From assembly GCF_011355085.1 (NCBI RefSeq), contig NZ_VXCP01000033.1, forward strand, positions 18,121 through 82,120: 64,000 nt of DNA. Reading direction: 5' to 3'. Below the pieces are notes generated by a model that saw nothing but the letters and a program-made list of their open reading frames with translations, had not been told where the DNA came from and made no database searches. Numbering within the stretch: the first letter of the stretch is position 1; the number at the start of each line of letters is the position of its first letter. This stretch comes from Pseudomonas akapageensis. Its GTDB lineage: Bacteria > Pseudomonadota > Gammaproteobacteria > Pseudomonadales > Pseudomonadaceae. The position numbers and the translations under genes are program-made. This document shows positions 17,365-26,291 of this stretch, piece after piece.

Positions 17365-18354
17365 CTAGTCCATATGTTCAAGCAAGCGCCGCGCGGCTTC
17401 CTGGCCGCTGAGCCAGGCACCTTCGACACGTCCCGACAGGCACCAGTCGCCACAGACGTACAGGCCCAGGTCGGCATCGGCAAGCGCGCCCCATTCATGC
17501 GCAGCCGCCGGGCGGGCATACAGCCAGCGATGGGCGAGGGTGAAGATCGGGGCGGGCACGACGCAGCCCAGGAGTTCGGCAAAAGCACCGTGCAAGTGTT
17601 CGATCACTTGCTCCTTGGACCAGCCAATATGCCGCTTGCTCCAAGTGCTGGTGGCATGCAGCACCCAAGTGTCCGGAGTACTTTCCCGGCCAGGCTTGCT
17701 GCGGTTGAGGGCAAGCCAGTCCAGCGGGCTATCCTGGACGAAGCAGCCTTGCATCGGGGTGTCCAGCGGCGTATCGAACGCCAGGGCAACGGCCCAGGTG
17801 GGCTCCATTTTTACGCCCGCTGCGACGTTTGCGAGTTTCGGCGCTACCTGCGTCAGCAAGGCATTGGCCTGGGGCGCGGGAACGGCAATGATCACATGGC
17901 TGAAGGGGCCGTGGTCGTGGTCTTCAGTGTCATGTAAATACCAATGCTGCTCGCCCTGGAAGACATCGCTGATCCGGCAGGAAAAGGTTCTCGGCAAATC
18001 ACCGAGCATGGCCCGGGAGATGGCGCCCATGCAGGGTACGCCGACCCATCGGGTCTGCTCGTCGGGGGACGGCGTGAGTTCCCCGGCACGGTAGTTGTAA
18101 AGCTGCGGTGCCCACTCTTCGACGCAACCGATGGCTTGCCACTGTTGTAACTGGTCGACAAAGCGTCGATCCCGCGCAGTGAAATATTGCGCGCCCAGGT
18201 CCAGCGCGCCGGCATCACTGCGCTTGCTGGACATGCGCCCGCCGCAGCCGTGGCTCTTGTCGAACAAGTGAACGGCATGCCCGGCCTTGTGCAGGGCCTG
18301 GGCTGCCGAAAGTCCGGCAATGCCGGAGCCGATGATCGCGATAGGTACAGTCAT
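17365..18354 (-). CDS. FAD-dependent amine oxidase-family protein
   Basis: This 329-residue protein starts MTVPIAIIGSGIAGLSAAQAL, an N-terminal dinucleotide-binding fold (GSGIAG) with the acidic end of beta-2 at LFDKSHGCGGRMSSKR. The C-terminal segment LYVCGDWCLSGRVEGAWLSGQEAARRLLE is the usual flavin-closing motif. It resembles the renalase/NAD(P)-binding amine oxidase-like group, whose substrates in bacteria are mostly unknown. It is upstream of the light-type operators on the same strand and divergent from the SDR epimerase at 18549. Homologues sit in the same place next to phrB in P. putida. Confidence 0.8.
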   Translation of the reverse strand: MTVPIAIIGSGIAGLSAAQALHKAGHAVHLFDKSHGCGGRMSSKRSDAGALDLGAQYFTARDRRFVDQLQQWQAIGCVEEWAPQLYNYRAGELTPSPDEQTRWVGVPCMGAISRAMLGDLPRTFSCRISDVFQGEQHWYLHDTEDHDHGPFSHVIIAVPAPQANALLTQVAPKLANVAAGVKMEPTWAVALAFDTPLDTPMQGCFVQDSPLDWLALNRSKPGRESTPDTWVLHATSTWSKRHIGWSKEQVIEHLHGAFAELLGCVVPAPIFTLAHRWLYARPAAAHEWGALADADLGLYVCGDWCLSGRVEGAWLSGQEAARRLLEHMD

Positions 18355-18548
18355 AGTGGCCTCGTCACCTCTATACACAGACTACGCTGTAGGGCAAACC
18401 TGTACAATAACGAACTGCGGTATAACTTCATCCTTTCGTGGTCGGCAGGTTGGCCTATGGTTTAGCTCAGAGCTGGTCTGCAGTAAAAGAGCCTTGCTCT
18501 TAAAAATAGACTAGTGAATCACGCTCAACGCCACGCGAGGATGCGCAG

Positions 18549-19451
18549 ATGCAAATATTGCTGACCGGCGGTACGGGTCTGATAGGGCGACAGCTCTGTC
18601 AGCACTGGTTAGGGCAAGGGCATCGACTCACTGTATGGAGCCGGCGCCCGGAGCAGGTGGCAAAAATTTGCGGCGCCGAGGTCAGGGGAATCGGCCAGCT
18701 CGAGGACTATGGTGCACAGCCGCTCGATGCCGTGATCAACCTGGCGGGGGCACCGATTGCCGATCGACCCTGGACGACACGGCGCAAGGCTCTGCTTTGG
18801 AGCAGCCGGATTACGCTGACGGAGCTATTGCTGGCGTGGCTCGAACGTCGCGAACAGCGGCCGGCCGTGTTGATCTCGGGTTCTGCCGTGGGTTGGTACG
18901 GCGATGCCGGCGAGCGTGAGTTGAATGAGGCATCGCAACCGGTGAAAGAGGATTTCGCCAGCCATCTTTGCATTGCCTGGGAAGAAACCGCCCAGCGTGC
19001 CGAAGCCTTGGGCATTCGCGTAGTGCTGGTGCGCACTGGCCTGGTTCTGGCCAGTGACGGTGGACTGTTGGCGCGCATGCGTCTGCCTTTCAAGATGGGC
19101 CTGGGCGGGCCGATCGGTGATGGCAGGCAATGGATGCCATGGATCCATCTGCAGGATGAAGTTGCCGCGATTGATTTTCTGTTGCACCTCAAGGACGCCA
19201 GCGGTCCTTATAATGCCTGTGCACCGGAGCCGGTACGCAATATCGAGTTCGCCCAGTGCTTGGGCAAGGTCATGCATCGACCGGCCATCATGCCGATGCC
19301 GGCGCTGTTGTTGCGCGCCGGGCTGGGTGAGTTGTCCGGATTGTTGCTGGGTGGGCAGAGGGCCCGGCCAGCTCGTTTACTGGCGGCAGGTTTCACCTTC
19401 CGTTTCACTGATGTGCAATCGGCCCTGGACGAGCTGTCCAGTCGCCTCTGA
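18549..19451 (+). CDS. TIGR01777-type SDR epimerase (YfcH-like)
   Basis: This 300-residue protein starts MQILLTGGTGLIGRQL, an NAD(P)-binding TGxxGxxG loop. It shows the family features INLAGAPIAD and the active-site region ISGSAVGWYG (SxxxWYG in place of YxxxK). A C-terminal DUF1731 segment begins near 250 (PAIMPMPALLLRAGLGE). The function of YfcH proteins is not established. It is 14 bases upstream of hemH and probably cotranscribed with it. A TGTACA half-site lies in the divergent upstream region at 18401. Confidence 0.88.
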   Translation: MQILLTGGTGLIGRQLCQHWLGQGHRLTVWSRRPEQVAKICGAEVRGIGQLEDYGAQPLDAVINLAGAPIADRPWTTRRKALLWSSRITLTELLLAWLERREQRPAVLISGSAVGWYGDAGERELNEASQPVKEDFASHLCIAWEETAQRAEALGIRVVLVRTGLVLASDGGLLARMRLPFKMGLGGPIGDGRQWMPWIHLQDEVAAIDFLLHLKDASGPYNACAPEPVRNIEFAQCLGKVMHRPAIMPMPALLLRAGLGELSGLLLGGQRARPARLLAAGFTFRFTDVQSALDELSSRL

Positions 19452-19465
19452 AATTAGGACGTTGC

Positions 19466-20482
19466 ATGACCGATCATGCTTTGCTGCTGGTCAATCTGGG
19501 CTCACCGGCTTCGACCGAAGTCGCTGATGTGCGCAGCTACCTCAATCAATTTCTCATGGACCCGTACGTCATCGACCTGCCCTGGCCGATTCGACGTCTG
19601 CTGGTTTCGCTGATCCTGATCAAGCGCCCCGAGCAGTCGGCGCATGCCTATGCCTCGATCTGGTGGGATGAAGGCTCGCCCCTGGTGGTGCTGACGCGGC
19701 GTTTGCAGCAGGCGATGAGCGAACACTGGCCCCATGGCCCGGTAGAAATGGCCATGCGCTACGGCGAACCGTCGCTTGAGACCGTGTTGGCCCGGCTGGC
19801 GGCCCAGGGCGTTACCAGGGTAACCCTGGCGCCGTTGTATCCGCAGTTCGCCGACAGTACCGTGACGACCGTGGTGGAACTGGCCCGGCAGGTGGTGCGG
19901 GACAAGCAACTGCCCTTGCAACTGTCATTGCTGCAGCCGTTTTACGATCAGCCCGAGTACATCGATGCGTTGGTCGCCAGTGCCAGACCCTATCTGCAGC
20001 AGCCCTACGATCACTTGCTGTTGAGCTTCCATGGCTTGCCCGAGCGCCATCTGAAGAAGCTCGATCCCACCGGCAAGCATTGCTTCCAGGATGCCGACTG
20101 TTGCCGTAATGCCTCGCCGGAAGTCCGTGCCGTGTGCTATCGCGGCCAGTGCCTGCGCACAGCCCAGGTTTTTGCCGAGCGCATGGGCTTGCCCGAGGGC
20201 TCCTGGTCGGTGTCGTTCCAGTCGCGCCTGGGGCGTGCCAAATGGATCGAACCCTATACCGAAGCGCGGCTCGATGAATTGGCCAGGCAGGGGGTGAAGA
20301 AAGTCATGGTGATGTGCCCGGCGTTCGTGGCCGATTGCATCGAGACCCTGGAAGAGATCGGTGATCGCGGGCGCGAGCAGTTCCGTGAGGCAGGGGGGGA
20401 TGAGTTGGTGCTGGTGCCTTGCCTGAATGATCACCCGGAGTGGGTGCGGGCGTTGAAGACGTTGTGTGAGCGGGCGGTCTAA
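19466..20482 (+). CDS. hemH: Ferrochelatase
   Basis: HemH inserts ferrous iron into protoporphyrin IX, the last step of heme synthesis. The 338-residue protein contains the catalytic histidine motif LLSFHGLPERH (about 188-198) and the C-terminal MCPAFVADCIETLEEI with the conserved glutamate. A cysteine-containing segment CYRGQCLRTAQ is as in other Pseudomonas. The start MTDHALLLVNLGSP follows the SDR epimerase by 14 bases. A REP element follows the stop. Confidence 0.96.
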   Translation: MTDHALLLVNLGSPASTEVADVRSYLNQFLMDPYVIDLPWPIRRLLVSLILIKRPEQSAHAYASIWWDEGSPLVVLTRRLQQAMSEHWPHGPVEMAMRYGEPSLETVLARLAAQGVTRVTLAPLYPQFADSTVTTVVELARQVVRDKQLPLQLSLLQPFYDQPEYIDALVASARPYLQQPYDHLLLSFHGLPERHLKKLDPTGKHCFQDADCCRNASPEVRAVCYRGQCLRTAQVFAERMGLPEGSWSVSFQSRLGRAKWIEPYTEARLDELARQGVKKVMVMCPAFVADCIETLEEIGDRGREQFREAGGDELVLVPCLNDHPEWVRALKTLCERAV

Positions 20483-20509
20483 CCCCGTATTTTCTGTTGG
20501 CTGCACAGG

Positions 20510-20583
20510 TCTCATCGCTGGCAAGCCAGCTCCCACAGGAATGTACACCACTGAACCCTGTGGGAGCGGGCTTGCCCGCGATG
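20510..20583. repeat. REP-type paired palindrome
   Basis: Two inverted REP units face each other: CTCATCGCTGGCAAGCCAGC with TCCCACAGG on one side, and CTGTGGGAGCGGGCTTGCCC with GCGATG on the other. The element fills the gap between the convergent hemH and uraA genes. The same family recurs near 23713, 28105 and 55780. Confidence 0.85.
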
Positions 20584-20590
20584 CTTTTAA

Positions 20591-21865
20591 CTATGGCAAC
20601 TGATCATCCAGCGCCTTGTTCTTCCAGCTGTCATGCCCCGGCAGCAGCAGGTTCAAGGCGATGGCAACCACGGCGCACAGGGCGATGCCCTTGAGGCCGA
20701 AGTCGTCCGGGCCGGTACCGCTGCCGATCAGTACGCCGCCAATGCCGAATACCAGGGTCACTGAAACGATGACCAGGTTGCGCGCTTCGCCCAGGTCGAT
20801 CTTGTGGCGGATCATGGTATTCATGCCCACGGCTGCGATCGAGCCGAACAGCAGGCAGAGGATCCCGCCCATGACCGGCACCGGAATGCTCTGCAGCAGG
20901 GCGCCGAACTTGCCGATGAAGGCCAGGCTGATGGCAAAAATCGCTGCCCAGGTCATGATTTTCGGGTTGTAGTTCTTGGTCAGCATCACCGCGCCGGTCA
21001 CTTCGGCATAGGTGGTGTTGGGCGGGCCGCCGAACAGGCCAGCTGCAGTGGTAGCAATGCCGTCACCGAGCAGCGTGCGATGCAGGCCGGGTTTCTTCAG
21101 GTAATCGCGACCGGTCACGCTGCCGACAGCAATCACCCCACCGATATGTTCGATGGCCGGGGCCAGGGCCACCGGTACGATGAACAGGATGGCCTGCCAG
21201 TTGAACTCCGGTGCAGTGAAGTGCGGCAGGGCAAACCATGGCGCCGCCGCGATCTTCGCGGTATCGACCACGCCGAAGTAGAACGACAAGGCAAAGCCCA
21301 CCAGCACGCCAGAGATGATCGGCACCAGGCGGAAGATGCCTTTGCCGAACACCGCAACGATCAGGGTGGTCAGCAGCGCCGGCATGGAAATCAGCATGGC
21401 GGTGCTGTACGGGATCAGTTCGGTACCGTCTCCTGCCTTGCCCATGGCCATGTTGGCGGCAATCGGCGCCATCGCCAGGCCAATGGAAATGATCACCGGG
21501 CCAATGACGACGGGCGGCAGCAGCCGGTCGATGAAGCTGGTGCCCTTGATCTTCACCGCCAGGCCCAGGAAGGTATAAACGAAGCCGGCGGCCATCACCC
21601 CGCCCATGGTCGCAGCCAGGCCGAACTGGCCCTTGGCGAGAATGATCGGGGTGATAAAAGCAAAGCTCGATGCCAGGAACACCGGCACCTGGCGCCCGGT
21701 GACCAGCTGAAACAGCAGAGTCCCTAAACCAGCGGTAAACAGCGCGACGTTCGGGTCGAGGCCAGTGATCAGCGGCATCAATACCAGTGCGCCAAAGGCT
21801 ACGAAGAGCATTTGCGCGCCGGAGACGACCTGTCGCCAGAGCGGGTCCTTGAACTCATCCGGCAT
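20591..21865 (-). CDS. uraA: Uracil permease (NCS2 family)
   Basis: UraA is a proton:uracil symporter in the inner membrane. The 424-residue protein has about 14 hydrophobic segments and starts MPDEFKDPLWRQVVSGAQMLFVAFGALVLMP. The NCS2 substrate-binding region PAIEHIGGVIAVGSVTG with the key glutamate is visible, as is GGPPNTTYAEVTGAV. It begins two bases after upp on the same strand, so uptake and salvage of uracil are coupled. Confidence 0.94.
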   Translation of the reverse strand: MPDEFKDPLWRQVVSGAQMLFVAFGALVLMPLITGLDPNVALFTAGLGTLLFQLVTGRQVPVFLASSFAFITPIILAKGQFGLAATMGGVMAAGFVYTFLGLAVKIKGTSFIDRLLPPVVIGPVIISIGLAMAPIAANMAMGKAGDGTELIPYSTAMLISMPALLTTLIVAVFGKGIFRLVPIISGVLVGFALSFYFGVVDTAKIAAAPWFALPHFTAPEFNWQAILFIVPVALAPAIEHIGGVIAVGSVTGRDYLKKPGLHRTLLGDGIATTAAGLFGGPPNTTYAEVTGAVMLTKNYNPKIMTWAAIFAISLAFIGKFGALLQSIPVPVMGGILCLLFGSIAAVGMNTMIRHKIDLGEARNLVIVSVTLVFGIGGVLIGSGTGPDDFGLKGIALCAVVAIALNLLLPGHDSWKNKALDDQLP

Positions 21866-21867
21866 TA

Positions 21868-22506
21868 TCAGGCGTCCTTCTGCTTGGTGCCGAAGATCTT
21901 GTCGCCGGCATCGCCCAGGCCGGGGATGATGTAGCCATGCTCGTTCAGGCGCTCATCAATGGACGCGGTGTAGATCTGCACGTCCGGGTGAGCCTTCTCT
22001 ACCACGGCGATGCCTTCGGGCGCCGCCACCAGGACCATGGCGCGAATATCCTTGCAACCGGCCTTTTTCAGCAGGTCGATGGTCGCAACCATGGAGCCGC
22101 CGGTGGCCAGCATCGGGTCGATGATCATCGCCAGACGCTCGTCGATTTCCGGAACCAGTTTTTCCAGGTAGGTATGGGCTTCCAGGGTTTCTTCATTGCG
22201 GGCTACGCCGACGGCACTGACCTTGGCGCCCGGAATCAGGCTGAGCACGCCGTCGAGCATGCCGATGCCGGCGCGCAGGATCGGCACGACGGTAATTTTC
22301 TTGCCGGCGATCTTTTCGACCTGGACAGTGCCGCACCAGCCTTCGATTTCGTAGCTTTCCAGGGGCAGGTCTTTGGTCGCTTCGTAGGTCAGCAGTGCGC
22401 CGACCTCCTGAGCGAGTTCGCGAAAATTCTTCGTGCTGATGTCGGCGCGGCGCATCAGGCCGAGCTTGTGGCGGATCAGCGGGTGGCGGATCTCACGGAT
22501 GGGCAT
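21868..22506 (-). CDS. upp: Uracil phosphoribosyltransferase
   Basis: Upp converts uracil and PRPP to UMP. The 212-residue protein contains the PRPP-binding motif MIIDPMLATGGSM (about 130-142) and the uracil-binding C-terminus YIIPGLGDAGDKIFGTK. It starts MPIREIRHPLIRHKLGLMR, the usual N-terminus. It forms an operon with uraA and is divergent from hpt at 22670. Confidence 0.97.
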   Translation of the reverse strand: MPIREIRHPLIRHKLGLMRRADISTKNFRELAQEVGALLTYEATKDLPLESYEIEGWCGTVQVEKIAGKKITVVPILRAGIGMLDGVLSLIPGAKVSAVGVARNEETLEAHTYLEKLVPEIDERLAMIIDPMLATGGSMVATIDLLKKAGCKDIRAMVLVAAPEGIAVVEKAHPDVQIYTASIDERLNEHGYIIPGLGDAGDKIFGTKQKDA

Positions 22507-22669
22507 AGGGAAAGGCTCCGGGGGGCGGGCAAAAAAACCGCGCTAGATTAATCTATTCAGCCGTTGTGTCCTATAAGCATTATTGGACGTTAGTCCAGAA
22601 ATGCTTGATCTGAAGGGAGCGGATGCGTACCTTTGCCCGCTTTTCTTCCATCGCCCCCTGGAGAGCGCC

Positions 22670-23227
22670 ATGTCCGCTGATCTCGAGCACATCCGTCAAG
22701 TCATGCGAGAGGCCGACTGCCTGTACACCGAAGCCGAAGTCGAAGCGGCCATCGCCCGCGTCGGTGCACAAATCAATGCGGACCTGGCCGAGAGCAATCC
22801 GGTGGTGTTCTGTGTGATGAACGGCGGCCTGATCTTCTCGGGCAAGCTGCTCACGCACCTGAACTTCCCGCTCGAATCCTCTTACCTGCACGCGACCCGT
22901 TATCGTAACGAGACCAGCGGCGGCGAACTGTTCTGGAAAGCCAAGCCGGAAGTCTCCTTCATCGACCGTGATGTCCTGATCATCGACGACATTCTCGACG
23001 AAGGGCACACCCTGGGTGCCATCATCGACTTCTGCAGGCACGCCGGTGCTCGCGCCGTGCACACAGCCGTGTTGATCGACAAGGATCATGACCGCAAGGC
23101 CCGTCCGGACCTCAAGGCCGATTACGTCGGTTTGCCTTGCATTGACCGTTACATCTTCGGTTACGGCATGGATTATAAAGGCTACTGGCGTAATGCAGCC
23201 GGTATCTATGCGGTCAAGGGGTTGTAA
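22670..23227 (+). CDS. hpt: Hypoxanthine-guanine phosphoribosyltransferase
   Basis: This purine salvage enzyme makes IMP or GMP from the base and PRPP. The 185-residue protein starts MSADLEHIRQVMREADCLY after GGAGAG, so the longer frame from 22583 is not needed. The PRPP loop is VLIIDDILDEGHTLGAI, with VMNGGLIFSGKL upstream and a C-terminal FGYGMDYKGYWRN. The last segment is like hypoxanthine-type enzymes. It is divergent from upp, and the cupin gene follows after 3 bases. Confidence 0.93.
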   Translation: MSADLEHIRQVMREADCLYTEAEVEAAIARVGAQINADLAESNPVVFCVMNGGLIFSGKLLTHLNFPLESSYLHATRYRNETSGGELFWKAKPEVSFIDRDVLIIDDILDEGHTLGAIIDFCRHAGARAVHTAVLIDKDHDRKARPDLKADYVGLPCIDRYIFGYGMDYKGYWRNAAGIYAVKGL

Positions 23228-23230
23228 AGC

Positions 23231-23704
23231 ATGAACCAGCCCGGTTTTCTCGATCAGTCCCTGTTTGCCGAACTTGCGCAGAAAGCTGCGGCCAACCCGC
23301 GCGGGCGCCAGCATCACAACTTCCATCAGATGGAAGAGCCTTGTCATCGGATGGCGGTGGGATTGCAGCCTTCGACCTATATCCCGCCGCACCGGCACCT
23401 GGGTGCTGACAAGGCCGAGACCTTGATCGTACTCAAGGGCAAGTTGGGCCTGCTGCTGTTCAGTGAAAGCGGGGAAGTGCTGGCCAAGCGGGTGTTGCAG
23501 GCGGGTGGAGATTGCCTGGGTGTCGATTTGCCGCCCGGGGTTTTCCATGGTCTTGTAGTACTTGAGGCTGATTCGCTGATGTTCGAATGCAAGGCCGGGC
23601 CTTACCGGCCTGTAGGCGAGGGCGAGATGGCCAGTTGGGCGCCGCGTGAAGGCGAGCCGGGGGTGGCCGAGTATCAGGCGTGGATGCGGGCGCAGTTCGA
23701 CTGA
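23231..23704 (+). CDS. WbuC-family cupin metalloprotein
   Basis: This 157-residue protein has a single cupin barrel. Metal-ligand motifs are IPPHRHLGADKAETLIVLKG (His, His, Glu) and LPPGVFHGLVVL (His). It resembles the WbuC cupin family found beside sugar-nucleotide or O-antigen genes, but no such genes are near here. The function is unknown. It lies 3 bases after hpt, probably cotranscribed, and a REP element follows. Confidence 0.75.
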   Translation: MNQPGFLDQSLFAELAQKAAANPRGRQHHNFHQMEEPCHRMAVGLQPSTYIPPHRHLGADKAETLIVLKGKLGLLLFSESGEVLAKRVLQAGGDCLGVDLPPGVFHGLVVLEADSLMFECKAGPYRPVGEGEMASWAPREGEPGVAEYQAWMRAQFD

Positions 23705-23712
23705 CCGCACCG

Positions 23713-23827
23713 GCCTCATCGCTGGCAAGTCGAGTCGTCGCACCGCAGCTCCCACAGAGGTTTTCGGGCATTCACAAATAATGTTACCGACACAAAAACC
23801 TGTGGGAGCTGGCTTGCCCGCGATAGC
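23713..23827. repeat. REP-type palindrome with extended left arm
   Basis: The unit starts CCTCATCGCTGGCAAGTCGA, continues with an extra GTCGTCGCACCGC stretch, then AGCTCCCACAG. After 45 bases it reads CTGTGGGAGCTGGCTTGCCC and GCGAT. The two arms are not identical, so a long and a short REP variant are paired here. Confidence 0.8.
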
Positions 23828-23891
23828 CGCCCCGCAGGACCTCCAGACTGTCCGCATGCTAGAGTGCCCAGCTTCCTCCCTGGAGCCACCC

Positions 23892-24371
23892 ATGCGCCTG
23901 TCGACCCGCATTCCAGCCGTCTTCCTGCTATCCCTAAGCCTGCCGCTGGCCGCCGCCCCCCTGCACAGCCAATTCCTGCCTCCGGACGACCTGTCCCTGC
24001 GCACCGAGCAACCTGAGCAACAACAACTCCTGCAGGTGACCGATTACTCCGTCGTGGTCGGCAATCAGCGCCAGTCCAACCAGCAACCGATTCCAGTGAC
24101 GTCACCACTAGTGCTGCGCCTCAAGGGCAAACCCCTGAGCAAGGGCACGACCCTGTCTCAAGTGCTGATCAGTTTCGATGCCGAAAGCAAAAGCCTGAAA
24201 AAGCCGGCTTACGATGACAAGACACGGACCTTGACCCTCAATTACCCGCTGGCCCAGTACCGTGTAATCCTCGACCTGCTGCGCAACGACACCGTCTATG
24301 TCCAGTTCCTGACCTATGCCAACGGGCATATCTGGGCCGATTTGCACACAGGTGCCGTACGCGCGCGTTGA
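23892..24371 (+). CDS. Uncharacterised periplasmic protein
   Basis: This 159-residue protein starts MRLSTRIPAVFLLSLSLPLAAA, a clear Sec signal with cleavage after LAAA (about 22). The mature part has no motif I know. Its segments VTSPLVLRLKGKPLSKGTT and KTRTLTLNYPLAQYRVILDLLRN suggest a beta-rich fold. The start at 23892 follows GGAG. It has a short gap to the PA4642-like gene and may share its transcript. No function is assigned. Confidence 0.65.
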   Translation: MRLSTRIPAVFLLSLSLPLAAAPLHSQFLPPDDLSLRTEQPEQQQLLQVTDYSVVVGNQRQSNQQPIPVTSPLVLRLKGKPLSKGTTLSQVLISFDAESKSLKKPAYDDKTRTLTLNYPLAQYRVILDLLRNDTVYVQFLTYANGHIWADLHTGAVRAR

Positions 24372-24440
24372 GCCGCAAGGCGGGCGAGGGTTAAACTGCC
24401 GGCCCGTGAGATGTCCGTGATCGTTCAGTTGGAGTCGGCA

Positions 24441-24728
24441 ATGCGTAAAGACAAGAAGCAGGTGATTGGTGATGAGATCGGCGATGCGCAGATCAAGTTG
24501 TTCCTTGATTTCGAACCAGCCGACGCCACTTCGCCGTCGCTGCATAAACTGATCAAGGCCTACCGTGGCCTGCGCATCGACGATTTCGAGCGTTTTGTCG
24601 GTTTCTTCCTCGAGGCTGGCTACGACCTCGATGGCAAGGACGAGCATGGCAAGGATTTCATCGCCCTGATCCAGGATCAGCGCAATGCCCCGGAATACAT
24701 CGAGATCATCAACAAAGCCCGCGGCTAA
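24441..24728 (+). CDS. PA4642-family conserved hypothetical protein
   Basis: This 95-residue acidic protein starts MRKDKKQVIGDEIGDAQIKLFL after GGAG at 24431. It resembles the small cytoplasmic PA4642-like proteins found next to mqo in Pseudomonas (mqo is PA4640 in P. aeruginosa). No enzymatic motif is visible. A bidirectional terminator follows and separates it from the convergent mqo gene. Confidence 0.75.
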   Translation: MRKDKKQVIGDEIGDAQIKLFLDFEPADATSPSLHKLIKAYRGLRIDDFERFVGFFLEAGYDLDGKDEHGKDFIALIQDQRNAPEYIEIINKARG

Positions 24729-24740
24729 ATTGATGGCATA

Positions 24741-24770
24741 AAAAAAACGCCCCGAAGGGCGTTTTTTTAT
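24741..24770. terminator. Bidirectional terminator between the PA4642-like gene and mqo
   Basis: The sequence AAAAAAACGCC-CCGAAG-GGCGTTTTTTT forms a stem flanked by A and T runs, so it can end transcription from both sides. Confidence 0.92.
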
Positions 24771-24779
24771 GGGTGGGAA

Positions 24780-26291
24780 TCAGGCGTAGCTTTGCGCTTC
24801 GTTGCTGTTTTCCACCAGGCCCAGGCATTCGTCGCTATGGGCGCTGACCTTGCGATACAGTGCAGCGTCGGTTTCCAGCGCCTTTTCACGGGCCGGGAAG
24901 ATTTCCTTGAGCTTGGCAGCCCATACCGTGCGAGCTTTTTCCGCGAAGCAGCGTTCGATCAGGTCGAGCATGATCGAAACCGTCACCGAGGCGCCAGGCG
25001 ATGCACCCAGCAGGGCGGCCAGCGAACCGTCCTTGGCTGCGACCAGTTCGGTACCGAACTGCAATACACCGCCTTTTTTCGGGTCTTTCTTGATGATCTG
25101 CACACGCTGACCAGCCACTTCAAGGCGCCAGTCTTCGGCCTTGGCCTCCGGATAGAAGCGACGCAGCGATTCCAGGCGTTGCTCCATGGACTGCATCACT
25201 TCGCTCATCAGGTACTTGGTCAAGTCCATGTTGTCGCGAGCCACGGCCAGCATCGGGCCGATGTTGCCGGCGCGTACCGACATCGGCAGATCGAGGAATG
25301 AGCCATGCTTGAGGAACTTGGTGGTGAAGCCTGCATACGGCCCGAACAGCAGCGAAGTCTTGCCGTCTACCACGCGGGTGTCCAGGTGCGGCACCGACAT
25401 GGGCGGCGAACCGACCGCGGCCTGGCTGTAGACCTTGGCCTGGTGGTGTTTGACCACTTCCGGGTTGTCGCAACGCAGCCACTGGCCGCTGACCGGGAAG
25501 CCGCCAAAGCCCTTGCCTTCTTCGATGCCGGACAGTTGCAGCAGCGGCAGGGCCGCGCCACCGGCGCCGAGGAACACGAAGCGGGCGTCGACTTCGCGGG
25601 TCGAACCGCTGTTGACGTCCTTGATGCTGACGGTCCAGCCATTGGATTTGTTACGGGCCAGGCCCGTGACCTTCTTGCAGTACTTGACCTGGGCATCGGG
25701 GGCGCTGGCCAGGTGCTTGAGCAATTTGTTGGTCAATGCGCCGAAGTTGACGTCGGTGCCGTTCATGCAGCGGGTCGCGGCGATTTTCTGGTCGGCAGGG
25801 CGCCCAGGCATCATCAGCGGCATCCACTGGGCCATGGTGGCCTTGTCTTCGGTGTATTCCATATCGGCGAAGGCATGGTGCTGCTTGAGCAGTTCATGGC
25901 GCTTCTTCAGGAAGTCGACGCCCTTGTCACCTTCAACGTAGCTCAGGTGCGGCACCGGGCTGATGAAGGATCGGGACGAGCCGAACGTGCCTTTCTTGGT
26001 CAGATAGGACCAGAATTGCTTCGACACCTCGAACTGGGCGTTGATGTGCACGGCTTTCTTGATGTCGACGGAACCGTCGGCAGCCTGTGGCGTGTAGTTC
26101 AACTCACACAGCCCGGCGTGACCGGTCCCGGCATTGTTCCAGGGGTTGGAACTTTCCGCGGCACCGGAGTCCATCAACTCGACGACTTCCAGCTTGATCG
26201 CGGGGTCGAGTTCCTTGAGCAGTACTGCCAGGGTGGCGCTCATGATGCCGGCCCCTACCAATACCACGTCGACTGCTTCGTTCTGCGCCAT
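24780..26291 (-). CDS. mqo: Malate:quinone oxidoreductase
   Basis: Mqo is a membrane-associated FAD enzyme that oxidises malate to oxaloacetate and passes electrons to quinone. The 503-residue protein has the N-terminal FAD fold VLVGAGIMSATLAVLLKEL. It also has the family segments SSNPWNNAGTGHAGLCELNY and LFGPYAGFTTKFLK. GGAGACGCGTTAA precedes the ATG. A long gene-free region lies upstream. Confidence 0.96.
   Translation of the reverse strand: MAQNEAVDVVLVGAGIMSATLAVLLKELDPAIKLEVVELMDSGAAESSNPWNNAGTGHAGLCELNYTPQAADGSVDIKKAVHINAQFEVSKQFWSYLTKKGTFGSSRSFISPVPHLSYVEGDKGVDFLKKRHELLKQHHAFADMEYTEDKATMAQWMPLMMPGRPADQKIAATRCMNGTDVNFGALTNKLLKHLASAPDAQVKYCKKVTGLARNKSNGWTVSIKDVNSGSTREVDARFVFLGAGGAALPLLQLSGIEEGKGFGGFPVSGQWLRCDNPEVVKHHQAKVYSQAAVGSPPMSVPHLDTRVVDGKTSLLFGPYAGFTTKFLKHGSFLDLPMSVRAGNIGPMLAVARDNMDLTKYLMSEVMQSMEQRLESLRRFYPEAKAEDWRLEVAGQRVQIIKKDPKKGGVLQFGTELVAAKDGSLAALLGASPGASVTVSIMLDLIERCFAEKARTVWAAKLKEIFPAREKALETDAALYRKVSAHSDECLGLVENSNEAQSYA

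Noticed and set aside
22583..22669. 29-residue N-terminal extension of hpt
   Set aside because: GGAGAG lies directly before the ATG at 22670, and the family begins there.
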